Assembly (NCBI RefSeq): GCF_040807025.1
Contig: NC_090982.1
Span: 86,181,463-86,245,462 of the forward strand
Length of the DNA stretch: 64,000 bases
Reading direction: 5' to 3'
Source of the DNA: Struthio camelus
Taxonomy: Eukaryota; Chordata; Aves; Struthioniformes; Struthionidae
The notes under the pieces were generated by a model. It made no database searches. It worked only from the letters and a program-made list of their open reading frames with translations, and had not been told where the DNA came from. The position numbers and the translations under genes are program-made. Below are positions 1 through 13,800 of this stretch, piece by piece (within the stretch, counting starts at the first letter, position 1; the number at the start of each line of letters is the position of its first letter).

Positions 1-2841
1 GGTGTTACCTAGGCAGTAATTGAAGTTCAATGACTTGAAGTAACCCCAGATATTGGTAAACTGGTACCACGTGGTCTTCAACTCTGTACTCCAAATCATT
101 CACTCATCACCCAGAAGCCTTACAATAAATACTAAGCATTTAATGCAGAAACTCCAGCAGAAATTCCCCTTTGTATGGAAACAGTTGTTACTTTTACGGC
201 CAACATATTTTACAGAGTAAGACTATCTGCAAGACTGAAAAAAAAAGTTATTTTTTCCTCCTCAAATGTATTAAACTTCCAGATTTGCCATGGTGCACTT
301 AAAGAATTTGATGAAAAGCCTCAATCTGTTTTGAATTTCCTTTAAGCATCAGATCCCACTTAGGAGCTATGGCCTGACCTGGAGAGAAGAGATAAAGGCA
401 ATATGAAGAGAGATGAATGAATTTTCAAAATATTTCTAGAGTTAAGATATGGATTTTGCAAGTGATTCATAAAGACGGCCAATCAGCACTGGGAATTTAA
501 GGAGAGCCTTAGTTCCTGAAACATTAAAATGTACTAAATTGCTGGACTGCACAAAGACCTCTCAAGTTTCTGCTCTTCCGCCTCCACTGGGGCCGCGGCC
601 AGGCAGGGGATCCCAGGGCAGGCCAAGGCACACGTTTGCGTGTACAGGTCATGGAGCAGGTTAGAGGCCTAGGAAAGGGATGAAATTGGGATTTTGTTAA
701 GAGGCGAGTTGGAAGGAGGAACAGGAAATCATGAGGGCTGAAGTATGGAAATTTGGGGGAGAGGTGGAGGAGCCCAAGGGGAAGGAAAGGAGAGGAGGGG
801 TGGGAGGAGACACTGCCCACTTCACGTGCCTTACGGCCTTGATGAAATAACTCCTCACTTGGAAAAAAACAACAACAAAAAAAAACCGTTTCTGAGCAGT
901 GCTGAAAAAATTGACAGTTCAGCAGATGGCACCTTTTTCCTCATGCACAGAAATACTTTGTCTAAGAAAAATTCCCACCATGTCATCTCCCTAATTGCCA
1001 GGAAGACAATTGCCAGGTGAAGGGAAAGAGGAGAGAAAAGAGAGAAGGAAAAAACAAAAAAAACCAAAAAACCAGGCTATGGTGTCAGACCGAAGCCATG
1101 AATACCAGTGATGGCTTCAGCTACTAAAAAGGATAATAATTACAGGGGGAGCTCTCACCAACTCATTACTTAAAATAGAAGTATATTAGATAGACACCTT
1201 GTCCTGGGACTTGTAGCTATGAATTTAACTCAGACATTAAAAAAAGTGAGGTCTGAGGCTCCCTTTCTTGGGAAAGGAGAGTATTGTGTCTAAGTAACCC
1301 ACAAGTTTATGTTAAATACTAACGAGCTTGAAATTTTCCTCCTGCCTCCTCCATACAGCGCCCTTCATGCTTTCTGCGTGCGCTGAGGTATTAAGAATCA
1401 GTGCAGGCTCTGGGGGTGAGGCTGGGTGACCCCTACACTGCCTTCTTAAAAAATTGCACCAAAATAGGTATGAAAAATGAATGCGTCCGCAAATTCCCTC
1501 CCCAACGCACAGCTTCTGGACAGATCGGGGCTCAGTGAAGAGCCAACGTCACCACGGCATGTCCTCCCCAGACCCAGCACCGGCTGCATCTCGGATGGCC
1601 CTGTGGAACGTGGCCACCTCCCGACAGCCCACCGCAACCCTACGTACATGGTTATTTCCTCTTCCAATTACACATTCCCCAGGGTGTTCCCTAAATAAGA
1701 CTAGGCCAGATTGTGTTACGTATCCCTTGTTTTTTTTAACAGGCCTTTTTCTCCCCACCTTGCAATTTATTCCAGGCATGGCGGAAGGCTGAGTGTAAAG
1801 CACTATTCAACTCTGGAGCACACCACAGTCTTTCTTAAAATTAAATACGATGTTTTATATAGCCCTCACTATCCTTGAGTATCACTCTGATTACTCAGTT
1901 ACCAATACATTTTCTCCCAGAGTAGGCATCTGTATTAAAGGGTTTTTTTTTTTTTTTCCTCCCTTCACTGCAGCCAATGACAGAAGAAAGCCAGTACTAA
2001 AGGTCAGAGAGAAGCAGAAAGTCCCAAGGATGGATGGAGAAGGAAGAGGATGTCTGCTGTCTAGCTGTCTGCTTTGGACACTACCTCCCCCTCACTCCAA
2101 ATATGTGACAGGTTTAATATCATGCAGGAAAGGTCACCCACAGAGTGGTTTTTCCATTATGAATTTGCACAGCACACTCAGTTTCCCAGTGAGCTGTGTC
2201 GCCAAGTCACCGACTGCAACCCACAATTCCCTACTTATATCCTTTGCAAACAGCCACTTCATTCTGGAAATGACAAAAAAAAATTAAATTTTTCTAGATC
2301 TCAGAGGGGTGGGAAGAGATAGGCAGATGTTTTTGCATCTTAGTCATGAACGAGATAAAACCCTTAATTGCCACAGATACTGATTAGCAAGACCCATCTG
2401 TTAAAACCCTGGGGGAAAAGAGGAAAAAGACAGCCTTAAATAGAAATAGACATACTTATTTGGTCATCCTGACACTAAGAACGTCAGTGCTATCATCTCA
2501 TCATCCAACCTTCCCGAAGTGGAATGTATCCACAAGTTATTGCGCCTCCAGTCATCCTTGTGTGGTTTCCGGGGGGCAACATTATGAGACATCGCTGTGC
2601 CCTGTCTCATGCGTGTTGTTTTGTTTTGTTTTTTGTTAAGAGACTTGAATCCCGGCCAGCGTCCTCTTCTCGCCGCGGTCCCTTGTGATTCAGGAAATGG
2701 GGAAGACTTTTGAAACCTGCAGTTTAACTGTTTCCTTAATGTCATAGAAACTGATACATGAGGAAGCAAAGTACAAAGCAAACCTAGCAATGAAATAAGG
2801 GCCAGGCCTCAAGCTACACATCCAAGCCTCAGAAGAGGCAT
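1..2841. other. Intergenic, no supported feature
   Basis: Mixed composition with short GC-richer patches (about 570-660) and a T run near 1,943-1,957. I found no exon with a recognisable product and no transposon. Confidence 0.75.
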
Positions 2842-3112
2842 TCACAGAATCACAGAACAGTTGCGGTTGGAAGAGACCTCCGGAGATCTAGTCCAACTCC
2901 CCTGCTCACGCAGGGTCACCCAGAGCACGTTGCCCAGGATTATGTCCAGACGGCTTTGGAATATCTCTAAGGATGGAGGTTCCACAGCCTTTCCTGGGCA
3001 ACCTGTTCCAGTGCTCACTTACCCTCACAGCAAAGCATTTTCTTATGTTCAGACAGCTCTTCCGCTGCTTCACTTTGTGCCTGTTCGTCTGGTCCTATCG
3101 CTGGGCACCACT
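2842..3112 (-). mobile_element. CR1 LINE, 5'-truncated 3' end
   Basis: On the plus strand it reads as the reverse complement of a CR1 tail: CACAGAATCACAGAAC (the inverted 8-bp tail repeat), GGTTGGAAGAGACCTC, then a CAGGGTCACCCAGAGCAC block and a CTGGGCAACCTGTTCCAGTG block. Similarity fades after about 3,112, where the element is truncated. The reading frame is broken, so it is an old, inactive copy. Confidence 0.93.
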
Positions 3113-6100
3113 AAGGTGCCATATTCATGTTTCTCTCTTAAAAATAGATAGCCAGTTACTGATTGCCAGCCTGAAAGTAATTCAGCCCTAATAGCTGGAT
3201 TCACTGAATTCATGGCTTTGATTTCCTGCAGTTTATTTGTGAGGTAAATTATTTAATGAGCTGTATCAGCTATAACATAGAAGAGCATCCCTACCTCCTT
3301 TTCATGCTGATTTCCACCTTCCCATCCCCAAACCAAAGCAGAGCTCCAGGCCCTCACTCCTGCACTTCAGAGAGATCATTATGAAATTACACGCTACAAC
3401 AGAGGCTTTGGTTTTTTCATAAAGAGCGAGTGTCTTGGGAAATCATCCAAGGCAGCTAGAAATACTGAGATGGACATGCCAGAACATGTTGGACACAGTC
3501 CCTCCCTGCAGCCTGCCAACTCGCTTCTCCAGGCCTGCTGCTTTATTGGACAACAAGTTTTTCCATTCCCTAGGATCCAATTTAGAAGTAATGATCAAGC
3601 TGAATGAGACAGATACAGATGGTTTTGCTGTTAGGACAGCAGGACATACAGATCTTCTGCTTTACAGAGCTTCCGGGGTACTGGACCTGCACAGCCTGGC
3701 CTCAGGCCTCTTTATTGACTCAGGCTGGTCACCCATTTTCCCACACTTGGGCAAATTTGAGGGGATTCTGGCTGCTCACAGAAGGACTATAGCCATTCCA
3801 GAGCTTAAGCAGAATTACAAGTAAAACCAGAGGGGTAAGACGTCCTGCTCCAGCCTCGAGGGTTGTGCCTCCTGTACCAGAAGTGTTTAAAGTTTCTCTC
3901 CTGGCCTTCAGTCAGCCACATCATTTTCAAAAAAGATAGCGGCTTTGAGGGAATTCATATCTACCACAAGTAGCAGATGCCAGATGGGCCCAGTCACACA
4001 TGCCATTGTTGTGTGACTCTTACATTTTTAGGCTCCACAGGTATGCCTGACTCCTAGCCTCTTTGAATAGCCACCACATGCTCCAAGAGCTTCTGATGAC
4101 TGCTGTTTTCCAGTCATTACATTTGCAATAAAATTTGAGCAAGCCCATAAAAACCAAGGAAAAATTCAGTTGCAGTTCGGATTCAACCCAGAAAGCACTA
4201 ATATTTCCACCAGGTTTAGCTCAGACACTTCAGACCTCAGCCCAGGCTTGCGGCCAGGCATCAAAGCTTCCTGCAAATCTGTAGGCAGAGCTTTGTCCCA
4301 CCTGGATTTGAAAACCAAATGGCAAGTCTAACTGGCCTTTTAAAAGGTGTGGTCTGAAACATAGCACCCTCTGCACCACTGAGCCACGTTCTGTGAAACC
4401 AGTGGTTACTGGTGATGGTGGGCTGACAGCCTCACAAGACAACGTGCAGGTTCTCTCTCACAACAGAGGCAGAGGGTCTCCTAAGGGGATCCAGAGAGTC
4501 CTGCACACTTGAGCAGGGACTTGGATGGGTGTTCAAACTCTTCCTTTTACCCCAGCACGGCTGCCCCAAGATCCAGAGGAGGGATAGCAGCAGGAGCCCA
4601 GCCATCCAGCTCCCAGGTGTGTGCAGATGACTTTGAGAATCGCAGAGTATGAACTCCTGGTAGGTCAAGGTACTTCCTGCATCAAGGTACATGGTTCAGG
4701 CAGCAGCTGAACAGGAGCTTGAGGGGTTATTAGAGCCAGAGTCTGAACTTCACCTAAATCCTGCCTTAGGTGCCACAGCTCTGTGTTGGGTTAAACTCTG
4801 TAGAGAGCCAAAAATCCTGTCTCCCCTAATGCCAGGGCTGCCCAGCAGGAAAGCAGGTCTCCACCTCTAGCACCAAGTTGCTTCCTGACCTTGCACAAGG
4901 GCCAAAGCTCTGCGCCTCAGTTTCTCTACCTGCTGCAGGAGCCCAGCAGGACTTTTCTACAAGTGTTTTGAAATCTGTCAGTAAAACTAACACCACCTAC
5001 GAGACCTAGGCATCATTGCACAGTAATTAAAATAATTTCCCTTATTAAACATGCCTCCTTCTGAGAGGGCTTTCTCTGCTCCCTGTTTGGCAGGCAGCAG
5101 AATGACTGCAGGGAGCTCTGCTCGCACTGCTGCTGTTTCAGACCACGTCATTGGACTTGCATCAGTCTCCTGTACCATATTTCCTTCAGGAATGCAACAA
5201 ACAAAGAGCGTGGGAAGCATTAAGGGACCAGGCCATTGATCCTGCGGCACTCAGAAAACCCTGTTGTGCTTACTTCTTCTCACCAACCTCTGCTGGCTTT
5301 GTAGTTGTGACCTCTCACCGGTGAGGCCAATCTTTTCCTCGGCGGTATTTCAGAACTGACCAGGCCACTGAATAGAAAGTTAGCCAGAACACAGTGTTCT
5401 TTGTTAATTTACTTAAATCCAATATATGTAAATGGGGCAGGTTGCTGTTCAGACTCTTGCACCCATCAGCAGGTATCTTCCCCGAGTGGCAGAAGCCAGA
5501 GCAAAACCACGCATGTCTGCGCGCAACACAAGCTGCTTCCCTCCATCACAGCCTCCCCGCAGAGCAATCCGATTGCCTAAAGTGAAGTACTCAGAAATGT
5601 GGCATTTTCAGAGACCTAAAACTCCCTTTTATCCTTTCCAGGGGGCACTTTTGTGCTGTCTCTTCTTGCTGCTAGATTATCGTCACTCAGAGCTGGCTTA
5701 GGGATCTCGAATGTGGCAAAACGTCCCATAGCGCATTAAGTCCAGACCTAATAAATCTTGTTGCTCCTTGTTCTTGCTTTCCTGATATTCCATTGTCCCT
5801 CACTTTTTCACAGCGTGGTGACACTATTGTTCCAGACAAACAAAGGACTGGAAGCCTTCACAGAAAGGGGCAGCAACTTGCAGATCACAGCACTACCCCT
5901 AGGACTTCATTATCACTCACAAGGGTCATGTTTTGGGGGTGCTGAGCATATATTTGGATAGCACTTGCTGCCTGAGGTGGGAGGAAAAAGGTAAAGAGGC
6001 CTCATTCACCTGATTCTTCCTCATCAGTGGTAAATACTCTTTTCAGACATGGACAGCTACTCGGGGGGCTTCCTGTACCCAAGGGCAGGGCTTTCTGAAC

Positions 6101-7155
6101 CCAGTTCGAAAAAGCAAGTCAGCCCAGGACTTGTCCCATGTTATGGTCAACCTAGTCAAGAAACTGGAGAGAGGAGGAAGGAGGAAAAAATCCTGAGATT
6201 TGACTGAGGAACATGGAAATCTTTCAGTACAGGCAGGAGGAGCTCTGCGACGGACCACAGACTTTTGTGTTGCTGCATTTCAGAGAGAGTCTACTGCAAC
6301 AGCATCCCATGGCAGAAAGCAGCTAAGTGAAGCCACCAGAAGGAAAAATCAGGAAGGGTTTTTACTCCATGCATCCCATGTCACACTGTACATAGCCTTA
6401 GTGTTTGCTACTAAAAGCAAAACTAGTTAAAAGTCTACAAAGAAAACAAAAGAAGAAAAAAGGAAGAGGAGGAGACAGAGGGGGAGGAAGATCAGAGGCT
6501 GAAGGGCACCTAGGGCCCTGTACAAAGCGCTTCTTGTTCTTTTTGATCTTGTTGATCAAGCAGATCCATCCCACAGGCCATACTAAAACTTGTTTTCTTG
6601 GCTGAAAGAAACACGACACCAGATATTTGCAGAGGACCTCAGATCTTGCATACAAACCTAAATAAGGGGCACATTTTCAAAGAAGGCAGTGTCTATTATA
6701 CCCTAAACTGAGGACATAAGAAGGCCCAAAAGAGCCTAAAGGTCCTAAGAGTCCTCATCAGCGAAAAAAGCCTCAGGACTCTTGGACTGTGAACTCTGAG
6801 TGCAGATCCTGTAACGATCTGTGAAATGGGGAAATACCCATGTGAGCAAGGCCCTACACAACATTTCTGGTTGCAGATCCTAGTTTAAGAGTCCTTAAAA
6901 ATAGCTTGACCACCAGAAAGCTTTCAGTCAGAGCTCATACTTCCTTAAACACCAGAGCCAATCTATCTAAACACAAAACTACAGGAAATTAGGCTTCCTA
7001 CTTCCAATGCTAACAGGAATGTGTTTTTCATCTCTTCTGAACAACACACAGCTGGAAGTACAAAACTGGTTTCTGAAACACATACAAGTCAGAAATGAGC
7101 AGCTTTTCACCGGGAACAGACCCAGAACTAGTTACCAAGCTTGTCTAGCAATCTT
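3113..7155. other. Intergenic, no supported feature
   Basis: Open frames here are short and resemble no protein I know. I recognised no transposon, RNA gene or regulatory cluster. Confidence 0.72.
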
Positions 7156-7350
7156 AACACTTAGTCATAGGATGACTCAGGTTGGAATGGATCTCGGGAG
7201 GTCTCTAGTCCAACCCATGCTCCAAGCAAGTTCAGCTATGGAGTCAGGTCAGCTTGTTCAGGGCTTTAGCCAGTTAGCTCTTGAATATCTCCAAGGATGG
7301 AGGCCGCACAACCTCTCCGGGCAATCAGTTTTTCCCCTCACATTCATTGG
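7156..7350 (-). mobile_element. Degraded CR1 LINE fragment of an older subfamily
   Basis: The plus strand shows CAGGTTGGAATGGATCTC, CTAGTCCAACC and CTTGAATATCTCCAAGGATG, then a diverged CTCTCCGGGCAA block. These are CR1 3'-end blocks in inverted orientation. The tail repeat is decayed and several indels are present, so it is older than the other two copies. Confidence 0.8.
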
Positions 7351-8285
7351 CTGCAATATGTATGTGTCTAAGTCTATATAGGTTATTTGCAAGTAAATCG
7401 AAGGAGTATCACAGTCAGCAAGTGCCCATTGATCACTCTTTTGGGCCTTCACATCTTATCAGCACTTGTTAACAGGAGAAGAACTAATATATTTGCTGGA
7501 GCCCAGAATAAAGTCTACTTATTTTTGAAATAACATCTCTACAAAGTTCTCTAGGGAAACTGTAGAGCTTAGCCTTCCCCCCCACCCCCCGCAACTGCAT
7601 AAAAAAAAATCCACCCAATTCACACAGCAATCTCAATCCCTAAATTTAACTAGGAAATCAGTTCCCATTGACACGTAACATTGGCATTTTCAACTACCAA
7701 AGAGGAGGATTCCTGATCTAGCCTGCAGCTCCTGCACTGCAGCATCAGCGTTGCAGAGATCTGCGTTGCCTTACGTGGGAATATGCCTCTGCCTTTCTCC
7801 GAGTGGCCCTCAGGCAGGAGGGGTGCACCAGCAGGTTCAACTGGTCCAAAGCATAATAAGTGCAAGTCATAGCCCATGCCTAGGCTTACTTCACATACCG
7901 TACTAGCCTGTGATATGATCAAGCCCGACAAAGTTTTTGGCAAGACAAAAAATGCATCTTAAAACTGGCGAGGACATCCAAAAAAATACCAGCCCCTAAC
8001 TGCTGCTAGGAAGCAGCTGGAGGCATCCACAAATGCAGCTAGATGAGATTATAGGCTATCACAGATGGAGGCTAGTCTTAGATAGCCAGGAGGTTCTGCC
8101 CATTCCAGTATTTTTACATAGGCTATTTCCTACATTCCTACACAAAATAAATCCACTTCCAAGAGCTCAATGCACACTATGCAGTAGGTTAGAAACAGCA
8201 GGAACTAAAAAGTTTAGATCCTGATCCAAAAAACAAAAAAAGCTGCTTTATTGCAGGCCTGTTCTTGGCTGCCCCAAAGCACTTT

Positions 8286-8308
8286 CCGAACCTAATGAAA
8301 AGGTTCGG
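8286..8308. other. Hairpin, 8-bp perfect stem and 7-base loop
   Basis: CCGAACCT (8,286-8,293) pairs with AGGTTCGG (8,301-8,308). An outer CAAAG/CTTTG pairing could extend the stem across a bulge. No transcription unit is evident nearby. Confidence 0.7.
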
Positions 8309-9247
8309 CTTTGCCCAACATTGGCTGAGACCCACACGCTAAAATTTAGATCAGATCAGAAAAACAAAGGTGTCTCAGGACAAGCAGCAACTTCTTACTT
8401 CAAAGATATGTCTTGCAGTGTATAACTGTACTAAGAGTGATCGCTGTTAACATTCGTTCCTGTGTTATCCACGGGCTTATTTCCCTCTGCAGTTCATACT
8501 TGGCCAGAATTAGTGATTAAGGTCCATATGTGGCATTGTTCCTGTTGTGAAGTGCAAACACGAAAGAACCCAGAATGACTTAGTTTCCAGAGGGAAACGT
8601 TCCAGAGTTTCAGGGATCGGCACTCAGAATAACCATCTTTTTATCCGTTATTTGATTACATCTCAGCTGGGAAATCTTGGCGATATAAAAATTCAGCTGG
8701 CCTGTTAGACACGCTGAGGGATGTTTAGGCTCACCTTGGATCTCGTCTCGCAGCTCCTTGATTGTCACTGTCAGCACACAAACACCCCTGTGAAAGCCGA
8801 GTGATGAATACAGCACTGTAGCCCTTGATATCACTTCCCTATGGCTATAACTCTCTAATCCTTTCTGTCACACACTGCAAAGCTACTGCTCTACTGACAT
8901 GTATCTAGACACAAAACAGTCAGCATTTTTATGCTCTTTCTAGACTCAATTGCAAGAATTTTCTTCATATTGCTCTTACAAAAGTGTCAAGGATAGAGTT
9001 GCTGGCTTGAGCTTTTCTCTGCATCTCTGCAGTGCACAGCTGAAAGATCACCCCCGGTCTGTGGCTTCAGATGTCTTCTGGGCCTCTCCCCCCTTGACTA
9101 ACTGGGCTGGTAGAGATTTTTCCTTTAACAACTCAATACTGAAATGCAGACATTGCTTCTCTACTGTCCGTTTCTCCCTTTCTAGAAATTTAAGATGTTT
9201 TCCTTCCCCCCCCTTATAATTGCCTCTTTCATGTGAGGGCTCGTATT

Positions 9248-9288
9248 TAAGAGCACCACAAGCCAGGTTACTTGGCTTCTTGCTCTTA
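9248..9288. other. Short imperfect hairpin
   Basis: TAAGAGC (9,248-9,254) can pair with GCTCTTA (9,282-9,288), and AAGCCA (9,260-9,265) with TGGCTT (9,273-9,278). At 41 bases it is shorter than a microRNA precursor. Confidence 0.55.
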
Positions 9289-9419
9289 TGTGTAATTCAA
9301 GTTAGACATTCTTCGGGTGCTGTTATCCGGAGGTCGACTTGTTTCATTTTCTTCTCTCCCCTCTCCTGTTGAAAAATGTAATTTCCCAATACTGTCACAG
9401 ACTTGGTTGCTATTCCCCC

Positions 9420-9510
9420 ATTAGCGCCGTTCAAAGCGGCACGAGCTTCTCCTGCTCCCGTCAGTCCCGCGCCGCCTTGGAGCGGACACACACTGGCCAG
9501 AGGGAGCTTA
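9420..9510. promoter_or_regulatory. Small CpG-rich cluster in intergenic DNA
   Basis: About ten CpG dinucleotides lie within roughly 100 bases, in otherwise CpG-poor DNA. It could be a small promoter or enhancer, but no gene is attached to it. Confidence 0.4.
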
Positions 9511-11305
9511 ACCAGGAGGCGGGAGGAGCACTAAGTTTGCAGACTTCCTGGACGAGCACCTACAGAAAAGGAGCGGCTTATTTTCCCTTCTTGTTTTCCC
9601 ATTTAATGCTGAACGCTCTGGTGGCTTAACATCCAGAGCGGCCCACTTGCCTACCTATGCAAAGAGTGAATAAACGCTAGACTTTTTCTGCAGGAAAACG
9701 CCCATGGATATCTGGGGTAACAGAGGAGAACCACGGCCCACGGCTGCCAAACCAGTCTCACTGTTGTGATTTTACTTCCAGCCTTGATATACCTCCATTT
9801 TCCTACCCATGCACAAGCACCCACACTAACATGACTGAAAATGTCAACTTTGAAAGAGCAAAAGAAAAAAAAAAACACCACCAAAAGTTTGGGTGCTAAA
9901 GGGAACAGAGCAAAACTCGAATACCTGACCTGAACACTCACAAGGCTCTGAGATCAGAGGACAGTGAGGCAAGCCCAATATGTTTAACAAGAAAATAAAA
10001 GAACAATAGAAAAGGGCGGGCTTAAAATCCTTCACAGGCATCCCGAGTCATGATTTCTGATTGCTCAGGGCATGTCCTCCCACCACCAGCTTCCGCGTTT
10101 GGCACCGCACACCTCCCTCACAGCTGAGGGCACCTTTGCTGAAGGCAAAGCAGTCATGCAGAAAATACAAGATGGTCATAACAACTTTAGCCGGATATGT
10201 TGTTTTATTATAACTATAGGATAGGTATCCGCACTCCAGGAAAAGAAAGGGAAAGACTAACCGAGATTATACATGCCAAATTGATAAACCCACTAGGATC
10301 CTGGTCGGCATTTGTGGTTCCCGACTATGAGGCAGGAGTAGCACGTGAGATAACGAGAAAACAAAAACTAAAAAAAAGAAATCTTGTCTCATCATGGCAG
10401 GGGCTCCCAATTGTTTTCCTGGGATCACAGCATTAAGGCTGTATTTTTATTATTTTGTCAGGAACAACTCTTCCCATCCTCCCTGAGCAGCTAGTTAAAG
10501 AATGAAAAAAAAATTAGTTCTCTATTCAGATAATTTCAGAATTTTTTTTGAAGATTGGAGGCTTTTACTGTCAGTAGGAATAATCAGGTTTCAGAAACCA
10601 TTTTGTAAGATCTTGCCTTGAGTAACTGAATCCCAGTGCACTCAGAGTTGCACACCCGTCAGTCAATAGAGGTCACCCACTTATTTGTGAGTGCTTTTAT
10701 ATATATTACTTCAAAAAAACCATACTGCAGTATTAAACATAGTATTTATGAGAGCTACTAAGCGCTTTAAAAGAATCAAGTTCCTTATTTAAGTACATAC
10801 GCCTTTTTTCCTTAGGCAATCCATTTTGAAAAAGGTTGGTCCACATTTCTGAACGTAATAAGGTCACTAGCGTTATTCTAACAGAAGAGTTTTCACTTAC
10901 ATGAAGAGATTAAGAATGTATTTCTGTAACTAAGCAGTCGTCAGTGCAACTTCACACATATACTTGACCCATTTCACAGTAATGGGTATCCAGACAGAAC
11001 TGGATAGTTTTTGCTGTCTCTTTCTGCTTGTCATTGCCTAATTACTTTTGCTTTAAGTAATCCTTTTCTGAAGTCTAATGGCAGAAGAGATTTTATTTCC
11101 TCTCAGTTTCCTTGAAATAAGGAAATATCATGCATTATTTGGCAGCCCTGTGCAAGCAGCTTGTACTTTCAATTCCAGAAACAGCACGGTGTTGACATTG
11201 CCAGTTGCAACACTTTTTCGTGTGAAAGCTCCCTTAGATGTTACCAATCACTGCCTTTTGAATAAACAGTCACTGAAGGCAAGAAGAGCACTGCAGGTCA
11301 GGGGT

Positions 11306-11330
11306 GGGGGGGGGGGGGGGGAAAAAAAAA
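11306..11330 (+). repeat. G16 followed by A9
   Basis: A homopolymer G run passes directly into an A run. Such purine junction tracts are common in bird genomes and unstable. The run length is uncertain. Confidence 0.85.
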
Positions 11331-13800
11331 TCACAACTGTCCTTACAGCCAGAGGCTAAGCACAGATACATATCTGGTGCTGGTGCAAGTTGAAAACCTT
11401 GGAAGTTCATGATGCAGCCCCAGAATTTCAGCTTCCCAGTAACAAGCTCAATGCACAAAACAACTTTCTTCTAATAAGGTCTATAGGGCATTTTCCAGCA
11501 GAATATGTTAATTAGTCCCTGGGTTATAGAAAATGCATTAATTGACCCCTGGTTTTCTGGAAGTATTTCAGGATTCTCCGAGTAGGTGGCTGGATACACA
11601 GAGTGGCCAAGCATCAAGCCATAACAGGGGAGGCAAGTTGTAATCAAATGAAGTCAACACTCAAATACTAAAACATCAGAGCCATCTGCTCCTCCTCAGA
11701 TGCGCTAACCTTAGCATCCGCCATCATTTTCGTTAGATCACGCATCACTGCTGCTCAAACGTTTAGCAGTTCCCAATTGCTTTCTAGTAGCAGGCCACCG
11801 AAGAGAAGACCACGCCGTGAAAGCCATGCTACCGTTATAGTGCAGGAGACATTATCCCTGAAAACACTCGCCGAAGCCTCCATGCATGCATGCTCATTCT
11901 TCTTTTGACAAGCCAGGTGTTATTAAACAGAAGAGGCCACATGACTGCTGGATTAGAGCTGATCCTCTGCATCAGCAAGGTTTTAGAAACAAAGTAAAAG
12001 TTCCCAGCAAGCTAACTCTATTTGAATAGCACATAGCAGGAAGAAAAAAAATACTGGAATATACAACTACACAGAAGACATAATACCAGAATGATTTCTG
12101 GAAAGCTCATTTTTAATTCTAGAGTTACACTGTCATAGGTGAAGTTTTAGAAGTGTGAATCAATGGCTTTTTAATAATTTCGGCCTTGGTGATGGAAAGT
12201 ATACTCTATTTGCATGTCGAGATCGAAGCTGTGGGAAGATGGGCCATGAACTGGGCACATTTGCACAGTTTATTCATGCCTAGGTTAAGAACAGGGTGCC
12301 TGCGATCGCTGGCTGCAGCAAGCTGAGCAGGGACAGCGCAGCCCACTCGGCTCTCCCACCCGCAGGAGGAGAAAGCAGGACCTGAAGACAGGCAGCAGAC
12401 CACAGCGTCTATGTTCCGCAAGCATCAGATGCAAAGGACAGGATTAATTTCCTCTAACAGTAGCTGCCTAAAAATTAGCTGACTTATAGTCATCTCTGCC
12501 TCTTCATGAGGGGACACAGGCCAAGCCAGGTGTCTTGGTTGGTCTCTCTCCACCCCCTCAAGGGGGGCAGAAAGCACTCTGGTGCCTATCTTCAGTAGGT
12601 GGCTGAACTCAAATCAGAGGTATCCCGCCCCTAATTTTCCAAATCCATGGCCTGAATCCAAAGAGCGCTGCTGCTGCTGCCCAGAGGCTCGGGGAGGCAC
12701 TGACTGCTCTGAGGTGTTACAGCAGCTGACTGGACCAACCTGCTGTGTGGCCTGACAGCCCCACCAGGGCACCAGCCAGCCCTTCATCCAGTGATGGAAA
12801 TGACACAGCAGCAGCCCAGGAGCAAGAGGAAGGCACACTGGTTATTCAAGAGGGGAGGCAAACACAGAAGCAGTAAGGTAGTTACGTCCTCAGCTGCTCT
12901 GCAGAGATTAACTACTTGCATTACTCTCGCTGTTTAACACCACCGGCCCCGCAGACTACTTCTCAGCTCCTTCGCTTTGCCGGCCCCGTGCAGGCTCGGC
13001 TGCGCTGGTCCCGGCCATCAGCATTACTTTGCAAAAGTAACTCCCAAAAGCAGCCGTCTAACAGGCATCTCAAGTTCAAATGCAGGAACTACAGTTCAAA
13101 TCCAGAAAGGGCCCATGGGGGAAGGGAGACACCAAAAAACCAACACCCCCCTCCCCAACTTTTACCTTGTCCATGACCTCACAACACTCTCCAGTTCGTG
13201 AGTTTTTCATGCAGAGGCCTCTGCATGAGAAGCATCCAGTGCATAAAAGCAAGTAAATGCACTTATGCACGCACACAAGGGGAGACAAGAGTCTGAACAA
13301 GCCAGACTGGGGCACCCTGCAAGCCCAGCCGCAAAAACGTGACTGGAAGACATTTAGAGATCTGCAGGGGCTGCAAGGTTAACACCTGGGAACGAGAAGT
13401 CCTGGAAAGGAGCCCCCATTTTTATTGCTGGAGCCTTGCACCACAAAAAAATAGCACAATGCTCCCAAGGAAGTGCCTTGGCCTTTGTCAAGGTCACATA
13501 CTGGGCTTCCAGCTGTCAGGAAAAGATGCACAGGGAGTACAGCAGGAGCTATGGTAAGGGGAAGAAGTTCCTCCTTGTTTTTCACACTATCACGTCAGAT
13601 GCTGGTTTTCCACATGCCCTGCCAGCTCCACGTAAGCTTTTTACATGTTCCCTTGTGAGACGAGCTTGAAGACGCACTGTGCTGCTGCAGAGGAGCAGCT
13701 CAAAGAGCCAAGGCTGGCGGCTGCTGCTCTTCATCTGACTAAGCAGCGTTTGACATTTGGGCTTGGTGGGTCTCAAGTTTCCCTCTAGGAAGACATGGGC

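Larger units (their letters stand above)
7351..13800. other. Intergenic with small hairpins and one CpG cluster
   Basis: It contains hairpins at 8,286-8,308 and 9,248-9,288, a CpG-rich patch at 9,420-9,510 and a G16-A9 run at 11,306-11,330. No exon can be supported. Confidence 0.7.

Noticed and set aside
13085-13105. tRNA B-box-like GTTCAAATCC
   Set aside because: There is no matching A box and no cloverleaf stems at the required spacing.
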